Source: Pirellulales bacterium (lineage in GTDB: Bacteria; Planctomycetota; Planctomycetia; Pirellulales; Thermoguttaceae). From it: 7,487 nucleotides of DNA. A model generated the notes under the pieces. That model did not search any database. It saw nothing but the letters and a program-made list of their open reading frames with translations, and was not told where the DNA came from. The stretch is taken from NCBI GenBank assembly GCA_030642635.1, contig DAOWNK010000158.1, positions 1-7,487 on the forward strand, written 5' to 3'. Position 1 is the stretch's first letter; every line of letters starts with the position of its first letter. The position numbers and the translations under genes are program-made. Shown here piece after piece: positions 1 to 6,822 of this stretch.

Positions 1-5
1 ACCGC

Positions 6-1382
6 CTACCGCTTCAACTCTTTCTCGGTCTCGCCGATTGCCTCGTCGATCATGTCGAATCCTTTAAGCAGCGTGTCTTCGTCCATGACAATCGGCGGAC
101 TCATCCGCAGGATATGTCCGGCGGGAATCCATGCCAAGCCCTTACGAAATGCCTTCTGATAGACCAGCTTACCGGCCTCGTCGAGCGGTTCCTTTGTGTC
201 GCGGTTCTTGACCAACTCGATGCCCATCAAGCAGCCTTTGGCGCGAACGTCGCCGACGATCGGGTGTTCGTTTTTCATCTGCTCCATGCGTTTCAGTGCA
301 ATCCCGCCGAGCAGTTCGGCATGTTCCAGCAGGTTTTCCTCCTGAATCACCTCGGTCGACGCCAACGCCGCCGCACAGGCCATCGGGTTGCCGCCGTAGC
401 TGCTGGAGGCGGATATCTGCTCAAAACTCTCCTTGTGCTGCTCGCGCACGGCCACGCAGGTGACCGGGAATCCGTTGCCGAATCCCTTGCCGATCGAGAC
501 CACGTCCGGCACGACGCCCCAATGCTCCATGCAGAGCCACTTGCCCGTGCGCCCCCAGCCGGTGAGCACCTCGTCGGCCATCAGCAGGATGTTTTTCTCA
601 TCGCAAAATTTTCGCAGCTTCGGGAAGAAATCGTCCGGCGGCATTATCGAGCCGCCCCAACCCTGGATCGGCTCCAGCACGAACCCTGCCACGTCGCCCA
701 CCGTGGCCTTGTCGATGTACTCGTCGTAGAAGGCGATGTACCGGTCGGTGTCGATCGTGCCGTCATCTTTGGTCCACATTGGTCGGTAGTTATCAGGCCG
801 AGGGACCATGTGCGCGCCCGGCGCCCGAACGCGACCGTAAACGTGTGAGCGGATATGCGCCAGCGACACAGCGCCGTACGACTTGCCGTGAAAGTCGTAA
901 AAGCAACTTAGCATTTCGTTCCGGCCGGTAGCAGCACGCAGAACACGCATTCCCGCCTCGACCGCCGCCGTGCCGCAATCGTAAAATTGGAATCCGTTCA
1001 GGTCGCCGGGCAGCACCTCGGCAAGTTTTTCGACCAGCATGGTCTTGATTGGTGTGGTGAAGTCGTGTGCATTCATCAATTTTCCAGCGTACTTCGCCAC
1101 CGCCTCGCTGATCTTCGGGTGGCAGTGGCCAAGCGTGGTGACGTATATGCCGGAGGAAAAGTCGATGTAGCGGTTACCGTCAACGTCGGTCAGCGTACAT
1201 CCTTTGCCGGAGTCGAACGCTACCGGGAACAGCTTAACCCGGCCGCTTAAACCCTTGAAATACTTTGTGCACCGCTGGTGGTACTCGTTTGATTTCGGGC
1301 CTGGGGGCGTTGTGACCACGTTTGGGCAGTCGGCAAGGTCCACTTTTGCCCAATCGAGGGTCGAGAAAGTTGTGGTTATCAT
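6..1382 (-). CDS. Class III PLP-dependent aminotransferase (4-aminobutyrate/omega-amino acid aminotransferase-like)
   Basis: The 458-residue protein has the normal length and motif order of class III (GabT/ArgD-like) aminotransferases, which move an amino group from an omega- or alpha-amine donor to a keto acid in the cytoplasm. Visible motifs: the phosphate-binding DCGTAAVEAGMRVLR at 135-149 (Cys where many relatives have Ser), the aromatic-HG segment YDFHGKSYG at 162-170, LEPIQGWGG at 236-244, the cofactor-binding Asp270 in ADEVLTGWGRTGKW, the Schiff-base Lys299 in SIGKGFGNG, and SYGGNPMACAAAL at 328-340. The ATG start is preceded by AGAGGGG (1391-1397) eight bases upstream. It is the only gene here with a near-consensus promoter and an operator-like repeat, so it is probably regulated on its own. 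Its stop codon sits 5 bases from the window edge in sequence resembling the REP flank at 1583-1602. The family is certain. The substrate is not: GABA, beta-alanine, ornithine and diaminobutyrate enzymes cannot be told apart here. Confidence 0.93.
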   Translation of the reverse strand: MITTTFSTLDWAKVDLADCPNVVTTPPGPKSNEYHQRCTKYFKGLSGRVKLFPVAFDSGKGCTLTDVDGNRYIDFSSGIYVTTLGHCHPKISEAVAKYAGKLMNAHDFTTPIKTMLVEKLAEVLPGDLNGFQFYDCGTAAVEAGMRVLRAATGRNEMLSCFYDFHGKSYGAVSLAHIRSHVYGRVRAPGAHMVPRPDNYRPMWTKDDGTIDTDRYIAFYDEYIDKATVGDVAGFVLEPIQGWGGSIMPPDDFFPKLRKFCDEKNILLMADEVLTGWGRTGKWLCMEHWGVVPDVVSIGKGFGNGFPVTCVAVREQHKESFEQISASSSYGGNPMACAAALASTEVIQEENLLEHAELLGGIALKRMEQMKNEHPIVGDVRAKGCLMGIELVKNRDTKEPLDEAGKLVYQKAFRKGLAWIPAGHILRMSPPIVMDEDTLLKGFDMIDEAIGETEKELKR

Positions 1383-1423
1383 GTCGAATTCCCCTCTGTT
1401 CGGTTAAATTGGTATCTGCGTAG

Positions 1424-1443
1424 TTATGTTCATTTATGTTCAT
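1424..1443 (-). promoter_or_regulatory. Tandem 10-base operator-like repeat at the aminotransferase start site
   Basis: TTATGTTCAT occurs twice, head to tail and without mismatch, at 1424-1433 and 1434-1443 (ATGAACATAA on the minus strand). The repeat overlaps the end of the -10 box and the expected transcription start, where a bound repressor would block RNA polymerase. The 10-base period puts both half-sites on one face of the helix. The TATGTTC core resembles the half-site of the E. coli DeoR-family regulator GlpR, and a DeoR-family remnant lies next to this promoter. That the regulator is DeoR-like is an inference. Confidence 0.5.
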
Positions 1444-1469
1444 TATCAACATTCAGTTGCATTTGTCAA
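1442..1469 (-). promoter_or_regulatory. Near-consensus sigma-70 promoter of the aminotransferase
   Basis: Read on the minus strand, a perfect -35 box TTGACA (1469-1464) is followed after 16 bases by GATAAT (1447-1442), which matches the -10 consensus at 5 of 6 positions. Transcription should start near 1435, giving a leader of about 50 bases before the ATG at 1382. No other site in the window fits this well. It lies between the REP pair and the gene, so the aminotransferase is probably not co-transcribed with fliG. Confidence 0.75.
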
Positions 1470-1490
1470 CCCATGTGCGTGCGAATAAAT

Positions 1491-1586
1491 GTAGGCTGGG
1501 TCGAGCGTAGCGAGGCCCACCCGTTCGAGAATTTTTGTTGTTTGCCTCACCAAAAGGTGGGCCTCGCTACGCTCGACCCAGCCTAC
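1491..1586. repeat. Inverted pair of REP-like elements (BIME-type), perfect 31-base arms
   Basis: The left arm 1491-1521 and right arm 1556-1586 are exact reverse complements over 31 bases, separated by 34 bases. Each arm starts with GTAG at its outer end, and its interior (GGGTCGAG...GAGGCCC) can fold by itself into an imperfect hairpin. A GTAG foot beside an imperfect hairpin, in inverted pairs, is the known layout of REP/BIME repeats moved by Y1 REP-associated tyrosine transposases (RAYT). No transposase gene is present here. The outer flank 1583-1602 carries short TACCGCC/TACC iterations. The long stem could also stop transcription arriving from fliG, although no T-run follows it on the minus strand. 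The right arm supplies the stop codon of the DeoR remnant. Confidence 0.85.
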
Positions 1587-1918
1587 CGCCTACCTACCGC
1601 CTTGATGACACGAGCGCCCGTCTTTCGCAATGAGGCCAGCATCGAGCGCTCTGCCTTGTTGTCGGTGATAAGTCCGGCCCAATCCTTGAGTCGCCCGAAT
1701 CGGAACAAGGCCGTTTTGCCCAGTTTCGAGCCGTCGGCCACCACGAACACTCGCGTGGCCGAGGCCGCCATCTTGGTCAACATTCTGGCGACCTCCGGCG
1801 ACTCGTTATAGACGGCCCTGCGGTCCGCTGCATTATGGAGACGGTGGCCGGTGCGCTGCACGGTTCCATGCCCGACGAGCCTTGGTGCGGCCATTATTGC
1901 CGAGTCGTCGCTTTTCAA
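1583..1918 (-). pseudogene. C-terminal remnant of a DeoR-family transcriptional regulator
   Basis: The 111-codon reading frame matches only the end of the DeoR effector-binding domain. Residues 59-86 (VVADGSKLGKTALFRFGRLKDWAGLITD) carry the characteristic 'aDxSKxG...LITD' signature, preceded by a helix-like AVYNESPEVARMLTKMAASATR. A complete DeoR regulator is about 250 residues long with an N-terminal helix-turn-helix. Here that part and most of the sugar-binding fold are missing, because fliG ends only 41 bases upstream. The only available start is a TTG with a weak ribosome-binding site. Residues 11-34 look longer than the usual linker, so frameshifts may be present. The frame stops at a TAG inside the REP arm, so the natural C-terminus may also be altered. 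It is most likely a decaying fragment left by a rearrangement; a short expressed protein is possible but less likely. Confidence 0.65.
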
Positions 1919-1959
1919 ATCAGACGTTCCAAAGATCGCCCGGCAATGGGTACAACTGA

Positions 1960-2958
1960 CTATTGAATAAACTGTTCCTCTTCTTCATCAGCGTGTGTGG
2001 TGATCTCACCGGCGTCTTCCAGCCGGCGGACGACGTCGACGATCTGCTGTTGCATTTGCTCAACGCTGGAGAGTCGCACCGGCCCGAGATACTCCATTTC
2101 TTCCCTGAGCAGATCGGCCGCACGCTTCGACATGTTGTTGAGAATTTTGTCCTTCAACTCCTCGGTGGCCCCTTTCATCGCCATGGCCCACTGCGAGCTT
2201 TCGACGTCCTTGAGCAGCGTTTGGATGTCGCGGTCGGCCAATTTGGTGATGTCTTCAAAGACGAACATCAGTCGGCGAATTTCCTCGACCAGGTCGGGGT
2301 CCTCCTGTGCAAGATTCTCCAACAGGCTGTGTTCGGTCGTCCGATCTATCACGTTTAGCATCTCTGCGACGCTGGAGACACCGCCGGCGTTCTCGAACTG
2401 CTGGCTCATAACGCTGGCCATGCGATTCTCCAACCCCTTTTCAACCTCCCGGATGATTTCTGGGCTGGTCTGGCCCATGTTTGCAATCCGCCGGATGACG
2501 GCCAACTGGCGATCTACCGGTAAACCGCTGAGAATGTCGGCGGCCTGTGCCGAGGGAACGTGCGAGATAATCAGTGCGATCGTTTGCGGATGCTCGTCGA
2601 TGATAAACGTCAACAGGTTCTGGCTGTCTACTTTCTGGAGGAACCCGAACGGCAAGGCCTCAATCGACTGCCGGACGTTGTCCAGCGTGGAGCTGGCGCC
2701 CTTACCCAATGCCTGTTCGACCAGGTTCTTCGCCACGTCCAACCCGCCTGCACTGCCCATCAAAGCGTTCGGGTTGGCGACGGCGAAGTCTTGTATGACG
2801 CTTTCCTGTTCGCCGCCGTCGACGCCGCTGGTTTTGGCGATTTCGATTGAAACCGTCTCGACCTGCTTCGGTTCGAGCTTTGCAAGCAATTGTGCACCCT
2901 GCTCCGAGGGCAGGCTCATCAACAATATGGCCGCTTTGCGGATGTCGGAGGTCGCCAT
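1960..2958 (-). CDS. fliG: Flagellar motor switch protein FliG
   Basis: FliG sits on the cytoplasmic face of the MS ring, binds FliF, FliM and FliN, and takes torque from the stator. The 332-residue protein has the usual length and all three domains. The N-terminal FliF-binding part covers about 1-95, the middle domain has the EHPQT motif at 122-126, and the GGVSSVAEMLNVIDR hinge region lies at 192-206. The C-terminal torque domain runs from about 210 to 318. The charged residues known from E. coli are kept in kind: Lys262, Arg279, Glu286-Glu287 and Arg295 in the segments MKGA, SKRAADLLREEM and GPVRLS. The last 12 residues are acidic (HADEEEEQFIQ). The ATG is preceded by GGAG (2970-2967) eight bases upstream. 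The gene stands alone: fliF and fliH, its usual partners, are not adjacent, and the upstream secretin gene has its own terminator. It seems to be transcribed from its own promoter in 2959-3106. Confidence 0.96.
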   Translation of the reverse strand: MATSDIRKAAILLMSLPSEQGAQLLAKLEPKQVETVSIEIAKTSGVDGGEQESVIQDFAVANPNALMGSAGGLDVAKNLVEQALGKGASSTLDNVRQSIEALPFGFLQKVDSQNLLTFIIDEHPQTIALIISHVPSAQAADILSGLPVDRQLAVIRRIANMGQTSPEIIREVEKGLENRMASVMSQQFENAGGVSSVAEMLNVIDRTTEHSLLENLAQEDPDLVEEIRRLMFVFEDITKLADRDIQTLLKDVESSQWAMAMKGATEELKDKILNNMSKRAADLLREEMEYLGPVRLSSVEQMQQQIVDVVRRLEDAGEITTHADEEEEQFIQ

Positions 2959-3025
2959 GGCAGTAGCTCCAACGCCAATGCTAGCATCGGAAAAGGACCG
3001 GAGAAATGTACAGTCGGCTGGCCGT

Positions 3026-3054
3026 ATATCGGCAGTATGGGACGGAAAACTTCA
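3026..3054 (-). promoter_or_regulatory. Possible sigma-28 (FliA)-like promoter of fliG
   Basis: On the minus strand, TGAAGTTT (3054-3047) matches 7 of 8 bases of the FliA -35 consensus TAAAGTTT, and GCCGATAT (3033-3026) matches 7 of 8 of the -10 consensus GCCGATAA. The spacer is 13 bases instead of the usual 11, which lowers confidence. The position suits a start about 60 bases before fliG. Flagellar switch genes are usually middle-class genes, so sigma-28 control would be unusual. Confidence 0.35.
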
Positions 3055-3101
3055 GTAAACATTTAACGAACAATCGCGCACCCAAAATACGGCATTTCAA
3101 A

Positions 3102-3143
3102 GAAAAAACCGCCGACGGCTCGGGTGGCAAGCCGACGGCGGTT
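3102..3143 (-). terminator. Intrinsic terminator of the secretin gene
   Basis: Arms 3107-3120 and 3130-3143 pair over 14 bases with a single mismatch (3115 against 3135) and a 9-base loop. On the minus strand the stem runs into a six-T tract (3108-3103). The G+C-rich stem plus T-run lies about 50 bases after the secretin stop codon, the classical Rho-independent layout, and separates that transcript from fliG. Confidence 0.85.
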
Positions 3144-3157
3144 CCGGGAGGGTAAGT

Positions 3158-3179
3158 TCGCATCGAGGGGGGGATGCGA
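3158..3179 (-). other. Small hairpin directly after the secretin stop codon
   Basis: TCGCATC (3158-3164) and GATGCGA (3173-3179) are perfect 7-base inverted arms around an 8-base loop that holds most of a seven-G run (3167-3173). It lies between the stop codon at 3192 and the main terminator, with no T-run after it on the minus strand. It may protect the 3' end of the mRNA or simply add to termination; no function is shown. Confidence 0.4.
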
Positions 3180-3191
3180 TGGTGGATCGCG

Positions 3192-6100
3192 TTACGGGGG
3201 AAGGATACCCAGCTTCTCTTCTTCCTCCTCTTGGATGATGATCCGTGGGGTAACCATCATCATCAGGCTTTTTGTTTCACGTCCGATGCCGACGTTCTTG
3301 AACAGCCGGTTGATGTATGGAATCTTGTTGAGCATCGGCACGCCGTATTCGTTGCGTCCTTCGCTGAGCCGTTTGATACCGCCCAGCAAGACCGTACCGC
3401 CGTCCGGCACGCTGACCGTCGTGGTGACGGTTACGAACGAGAACGTCGGCAACTGCACCGTGGTGCCTTGCGATGTTATTACGTTGTTGTTGCTCGCGCT
3501 GTCGTTGTTCCTGTGCCAGTCGGGATTATCGTCGTCACCCAGGTTGATCCAGCCTTCGTTGTCGGCAGCCGTGTCGGTGGTAGTGGTTTTCGTGCCCTCG
3601 AACTGGAACGTGTTGACCTCCTCGATCTTGCTGAAGAACGGTACGACGGTCAACCGAACGAACCGCTTGTCGTGTGAGACCACGGCCTGAACCGTCATAA
3701 ATGTGCCCTCGGTCAGAACTACGATAACCGGTTGCTGTGCGGCGGCGAAGTCACCGACCACCGGAATCACACTGATGACGAACGGGCTTTGCGACGTGTC
3801 GGAGACGAACGCCTGCTGGCCGTTGAACAACGTGACCTTCGGCGCCTGTAGCACGTTGCTGCGTTTGTCGCCCTGCGCGGCGTTGATGAAGAAAAACGCC
3901 TCGATGTCGCTCAGTATGGCGAACCCAAGCTGGGCGCCTGCAGCCGTTGTGGGGTCGAACCCGCCGAACTGCGGCACGGCCAAATCGTAGCTGCCCTGCG
4001 TGAACGGGATGTCCAGGTCGGCCGAGAATATCCCGGGCGCCGACATGCCGACAGTAACGCTTCGCTCACTATCGACATTAATTACATTGCCTTTGTCGTC
4101 CCGTTGCACGTTAATTTCTGCCGGGTCGATGTTGTCGGAGATATCGAAGTCGAAATCGACGCCGATCCGCTCGAAGAAGTCGTCGTTGAGCGTAATGAAG
4201 CGGACTTCGATGGTTACCTGAAGGTCTTGCAGACGGCGCAACTGCTCCAGCAAGTCGACGATTTCCTCGTGTACGTCCTGCGTTTGGCTGACCACCCGGC
4301 TAAGATTGGTCTCGAACGGGGCGATTGAGCCGGCCCCTCCGACTTCGTCCCATGTGGTCGGCTGGATTGTGGAGGTAATCAGTTCGATAAGGCTGTCGAA
4401 GTCGGCCTGTGAACCGCCGCCCAACCCGCCGGGTCCGAACCCCAGCGGCATGTTCTTTGTTGCGCCGCCGCCGGTCGGGCGCGCCATCTGTGCCAACAGG
4501 CCGGGATTGATAACGCCGCTGTTCATGCTGCCGTCGTTGTTGGCCATTACGGCCATCGGACCGGAGGCGGCGCCCCAGGGGCCTGCGCCGCCGAAACCGA
4601 CGTTCCCCAGCGCGTCGTGGTACGCCCCGGCCAGTCCCATACGCGTGCTCGGAACGAAGTTCGGGATCGGGATGACCAGGTCGGCCACGCTGTAGCTGAT
4701 CGTGTACACCTCGCCGTCGCGGAGTTGCTCGCTTGTGACCTTCAGCACCTCGTCCTTGATTACGTAACTTAAGTGCAACGGTTCAAGGATAAGGTTCAGT
4801 GCGCTTTTTAGCATGATCTCGTGGCGGACTTCGATAGTTACCGGCGTGTTGCTGGCGACGCCTTCCTCGGCCAACCCTTGCGGATCGAGGAACAGGTTTA
4901 CCGCGGCAAGCCGGGCAAGATGGTCCAGCACGTTGCTGAGCGGCTCGTTGTGGAACTCGAGCATAACCGGCGTCTTGAGCTTCTGCTCGATTTCGATCTC
5001 ACGCTTGCTCCGATGCCGGCTTTGCTCCAGCCATTTTTTCCTGTCCATGGTAATCTCTCCCCAAATCTTGGCGTCGGGGAGTTGATACGGATCGAGATCG
5101 TTAAATGGTATCGACGATTTGTCCACTGCACCCAACGCCAGGAGAAATCCGTTCTCTTTCTCGGCTCGGACTGCCTGGTTGTTCATAAAGCTGCGCACGA
5201 ATTTCGACTGCCAAAGGAGCTGTCGGATGACCGGGTTGGTCGGGTCGAGTTCTCCTGCACGCTTGGCTATCACCTCGGCCTCGGCATAGCGTTGCTCGTC
5301 CATCAGCTTGTTGAAGTTGTCGACCATCAGCGCGAGCTTGTCCTGGTTTTCGAGTTTCAGGTGTTGCTCTCGCTGAATTTCTTCCTTGATACGTACGTTC
5401 TTTTCCTCAAGCTCGATCAACGGACGATGTTGCTCGATGTAGCGCCGCATGTCGCCCAATGCACGATCTGTGCGTGCGAGCAATCGCCCTCTGGCGACGG
5501 GTTCCAGCCCGGCTGCTTCAATCTTGGTGCGAATTTCCTCGAGCATTGTCACGGCTGCATTGGGGTTGTTGCCAAGTTCGGCCCTTGCCTTGGCTTCCGT
5601 GTGCGCCACGTCGGCCAGTAGCTGGGCGGTCAGCGCCCGTTGCTTGACCGCAGCCTCGTCGGCCACGGAGCGAACCGGCCTGGTCTGTTGCTCCTTGCCG
5701 CTCGGTACGGAAAGTAACTGCAAATAGTCTTGCAACCGCCGTGCGGTGATCGGGTCCAATTGCCCCTGTTGCTCGGACGCACGTTGGAACAATAGATAAG
5801 CCTGGTCTGTATCGTGGTTTTTCAGTGCGGCTTCGCCCTGCAGGAATAGCGACAATGCGGCGTTCGGCGCCGGACCTGTGGCGATCGGCTCGCGCGTGCC
5901 GTCGGCCGGCAAGGGGTTGGAACCTGACGCGACTGGTGCGGCCGGCGGAGTAGGTATGCGTGTCGGTTGGGGGTTTCGCTGTGCGAAATCGAGTTGACGC
6001 GGTCCTGGAAGACGAATCAGTTGTTCACCCCCGGCAGGGATGTTTCGCGTCGGGTCGCTGGCCGGGTCATAAACGGCATGTGAGGCCGTGCGATTGAAAG

Positions 6101-6566
6101 GTGCAATATTTTTTACTTTGGAATCGGTTTTACGACCGGCAAACGGATCGACTTTCGGAGAATCCTTTTTTTTGAAAAGGTTATTGGCAAATATCCTGCT
6201 GGGCAACGTGGGAGACTTTCTGGCGGTTTCGCGTTTGCGCTGTAGGTCTTTTCTGGCTCTCTTGGGGGTATCGCCCATATGGAAAACACTGTATTGTGCA
6301 CCTACCGTTTCGGCCTTGGAGATCAGCACATCGGCTGTTTCCAGGTCGTTTTCCGCCATGGCCTGGCGAGCACGGCTGAGGTAATCTGCCGACCGACGGT
6401 GTTTTTCTTTTTCTTCCGAAGCAGATGGCTTGCTCTGTGCCGTGCCGGCTGTGGCAATCAGTACCTCGGTTGCTCCCGGTAGTTGTCCGGCGGCAGCAAC
6501 GCCCGCCGAAAGACACCAAGCTACGACAACCCCGCCGACAAGCATTTGTGTGGTCGTTTTCAACAC
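3192..6566 (-). CDS. Secretin-domain outer-membrane protein with TPR-like N-terminal half (type II/III secretion system secretin family)
   Basis: Secretins form gated multimeric pores in the outer membrane for type II secretion, type IV pili and related machines. The 1124-residue protein begins with a Sec signal peptide (hydrophobic 9-26, likely cleavage after AAA26). TPR-like helical segments follow at about 57-90, 235-270 and 416-450, with Pro-rich linkers (170-235) and a charged coiled coil (about 380-415). A secretin N0/STN-like domain lies at about 530-612. The segment YTISYSVADLV (621-631) leads into a Gly/Met-rich insert (641-722), then an N-domain-like part (722-785) ending in VTIEVRFITLNDDFFERIGVDFDF. 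The secretin core (about 885-1110) contains VLQAPKVTLFNGQQA (905-919), VSVPDGGTVLLGGIKR (1051-1066) and GVPMLNKIPYINRLF (1075-1089), followed by an acidic tail. It is longer than typical GspD (about 650-700), with the excess in the N-terminal half. No gsp or pil partner gene is adjacent, so the system served is unknown. Confidence 0.9.
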   Translation of the reverse strand: MLKTTTQMLVGGVVVAWCLSAGVAAAGQLPGATEVLIATAGTAQSKPSASEEKEKHRRSADYLSRARQAMAENDLETADVLISKAETVGAQYSVFHMGDTPKRARKDLQRKRETARKSPTLPSRIFANNLFKKKDSPKVDPFAGRKTDSKVKNIAPFNRTASHAVYDPASDPTRNIPAGGEQLIRLPGPRQLDFAQRNPQPTRIPTPPAAPVASGSNPLPADGTREPIATGPAPNAALSLFLQGEAALKNHDTDQAYLLFQRASEQQGQLDPITARRLQDYLQLLSVPSGKEQQTRPVRSVADEAAVKQRALTAQLLADVAHTEAKARAELGNNPNAAVTMLEEIRTKIEAAGLEPVARGRLLARTDRALGDMRRYIEQHRPLIELEEKNVRIKEEIQREQHLKLENQDKLALMVDNFNKLMDEQRYAEAEVIAKRAGELDPTNPVIRQLLWQSKFVRSFMNNQAVRAEKENGFLLALGAVDKSSIPFNDLDPYQLPDAKIWGEITMDRKKWLEQSRHRSKREIEIEQKLKTPVMLEFHNEPLSNVLDHLARLAAVNLFLDPQGLAEEGVASNTPVTIEVRHEIMLKSALNLILEPLHLSYVIKDEVLKVTSEQLRDGEVYTISYSVADLVIPIPNFVPSTRMGLAGAYHDALGNVGFGGAGPWGAASGPMAVMANNDGSMNSGVINPGLLAQMARPTGGGATKNMPLGFGPGGLGGGSQADFDSLIELITSTIQPTTWDEVGGAGSIAPFETNLSRVVSQTQDVHEEIVDLLEQLRRLQDLQVTIEVRFITLNDDFFERIGVDFDFDISDNIDPAEINVQRDDKGNVINVDSERSVTVGMSAPGIFSADLDIPFTQGSYDLAVPQFGGFDPTTAAGAQLGFAILSDIEAFFFINAAQGDKRSNVLQAPKVTLFNGQQAFVSDTSQSPFVISVIPVVGDFAAAQQPVIVVLTEGTFMTVQAVVSHDKRFVRLTVVPFFSKIEEVNTFQFEGTKTTTTDTAADNEGWINLGDDDNPDWHRNNDSASNNNVITSQGTTVQLPTFSFVTVTTTVSVPDGGTVLLGGIKRLSEGRNEYGVPMLNKIPYINRLFKNVGIGRETKSLMMMVTPRIIIQEEEEEKLGILPP

Positions 6567-6575
6567 GCTTCTCCT
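6564..6575 (-). promoter_or_regulatory. Ribosome-binding site and GTG/TTG start choice of the secretin gene
   Basis: AGGAG (6575-6571) is followed after 4 bases by GTG and, directly after it, by TTG, which would give the more usual 7-base spacing. The first ATG is codon 8, too far from this site and already at the edge of the hydrophobic signal segment. GTG at 6566 was kept as the start; TTG at 6563 is nearly as likely and shortens the protein by one residue. Confidence 0.6.
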
Positions 6576-6653
6576 TTCGAGATTCGCAATTTCGTCGCAG
6601 AACGCGCGAATTCCCGACTAGCTTTTCAGAAAAGTTCGGCAGAAGGGAGCGGT

Positions 6654-6682
6654 TAAATACATGCCTGGAGCGTTTGGGTCAA
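6654..6682 (-). promoter_or_regulatory. Candidate sigma-70 promoter of the secretin gene
   Basis: TTGACC (6682-6677, 5 of 6 consensus bases) is followed after exactly 17 bases by TATTTA (6659-6654), which has a weak -10 match apart from its TAT. A start near 6647 would leave a leader of about 80 bases before the GTG. It is the best-spaced pair found in the 295-base gap before the secretin gene. Confidence 0.4.
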
Positions 6683-6822
6683 GGTCATTTCCCGACAAAT
6701 TTGGCCCCTACGGAAGAATTCTCCCGCTGAGCAGTGATTTTTGTGCCATGGCCGACTGGAAATGCCCACAACGGGGGGTAAGGTGTGGGCGGATGGGGTG
6801 TGGAGCAATACTTCCATTTAGC

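Noticed and set aside
14..20. Lipoprotein-type signal considered for the secretin (VAWC at residues 15-18)
   Set aside because: Trp directly before Cys does not fit the lipobox, and an AAA signal peptidase I site follows at residues 24-26; start and end here are residue numbers of that protein, shown only to mark the segment.
114..848. 244-codon plus-strand frame opposite the aminotransferase
   Set aside because: Antisense shadow of a fully motif-supported aminotransferase; composition (His/Arg/Ala-rich) is typical of reverse-frame translation.
1491..1586. CRISPR-like or tRNA-like reading of the repeat
   Set aside because: There are only two arms in inverted orientation, no direct-repeat spacing and no tRNA cloverleaf; the REP/BIME reading explains every part.
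2978..2987. Ten-base palindrome ATGCTAGCAT in the fliG leader
   Set aside because: It is short and single, sits downstream of the candidate promoter, and has no second copy in the region; chance is a sufficient explanation.
1997..3058. 353-codon plus-strand frame opposite fliG
   Set aside because: It is the antisense shadow of an unmistakable fliG, is rich in Ser/Arg/Cys without motifs, and has no supporting start signals.
3124..3690. 188-codon plus-strand frame crossing the secretin 3' end
   Set aside because: It runs through the terminator stem and the conserved secretin core in antisense; low-complexity Ser/Val content only.
4821..5621. 266-codon plus-strand frame opposite the secretin gene
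   Set aside because: It lies wholly inside the well-supported secretin gene in the opposite strand and shows no recognisable domain.
6775..6800. G-rich patch as a G-quadruplex
   Set aside because: Only three runs of three or more Gs are present, so a stable three-tetrad fold is not supported.
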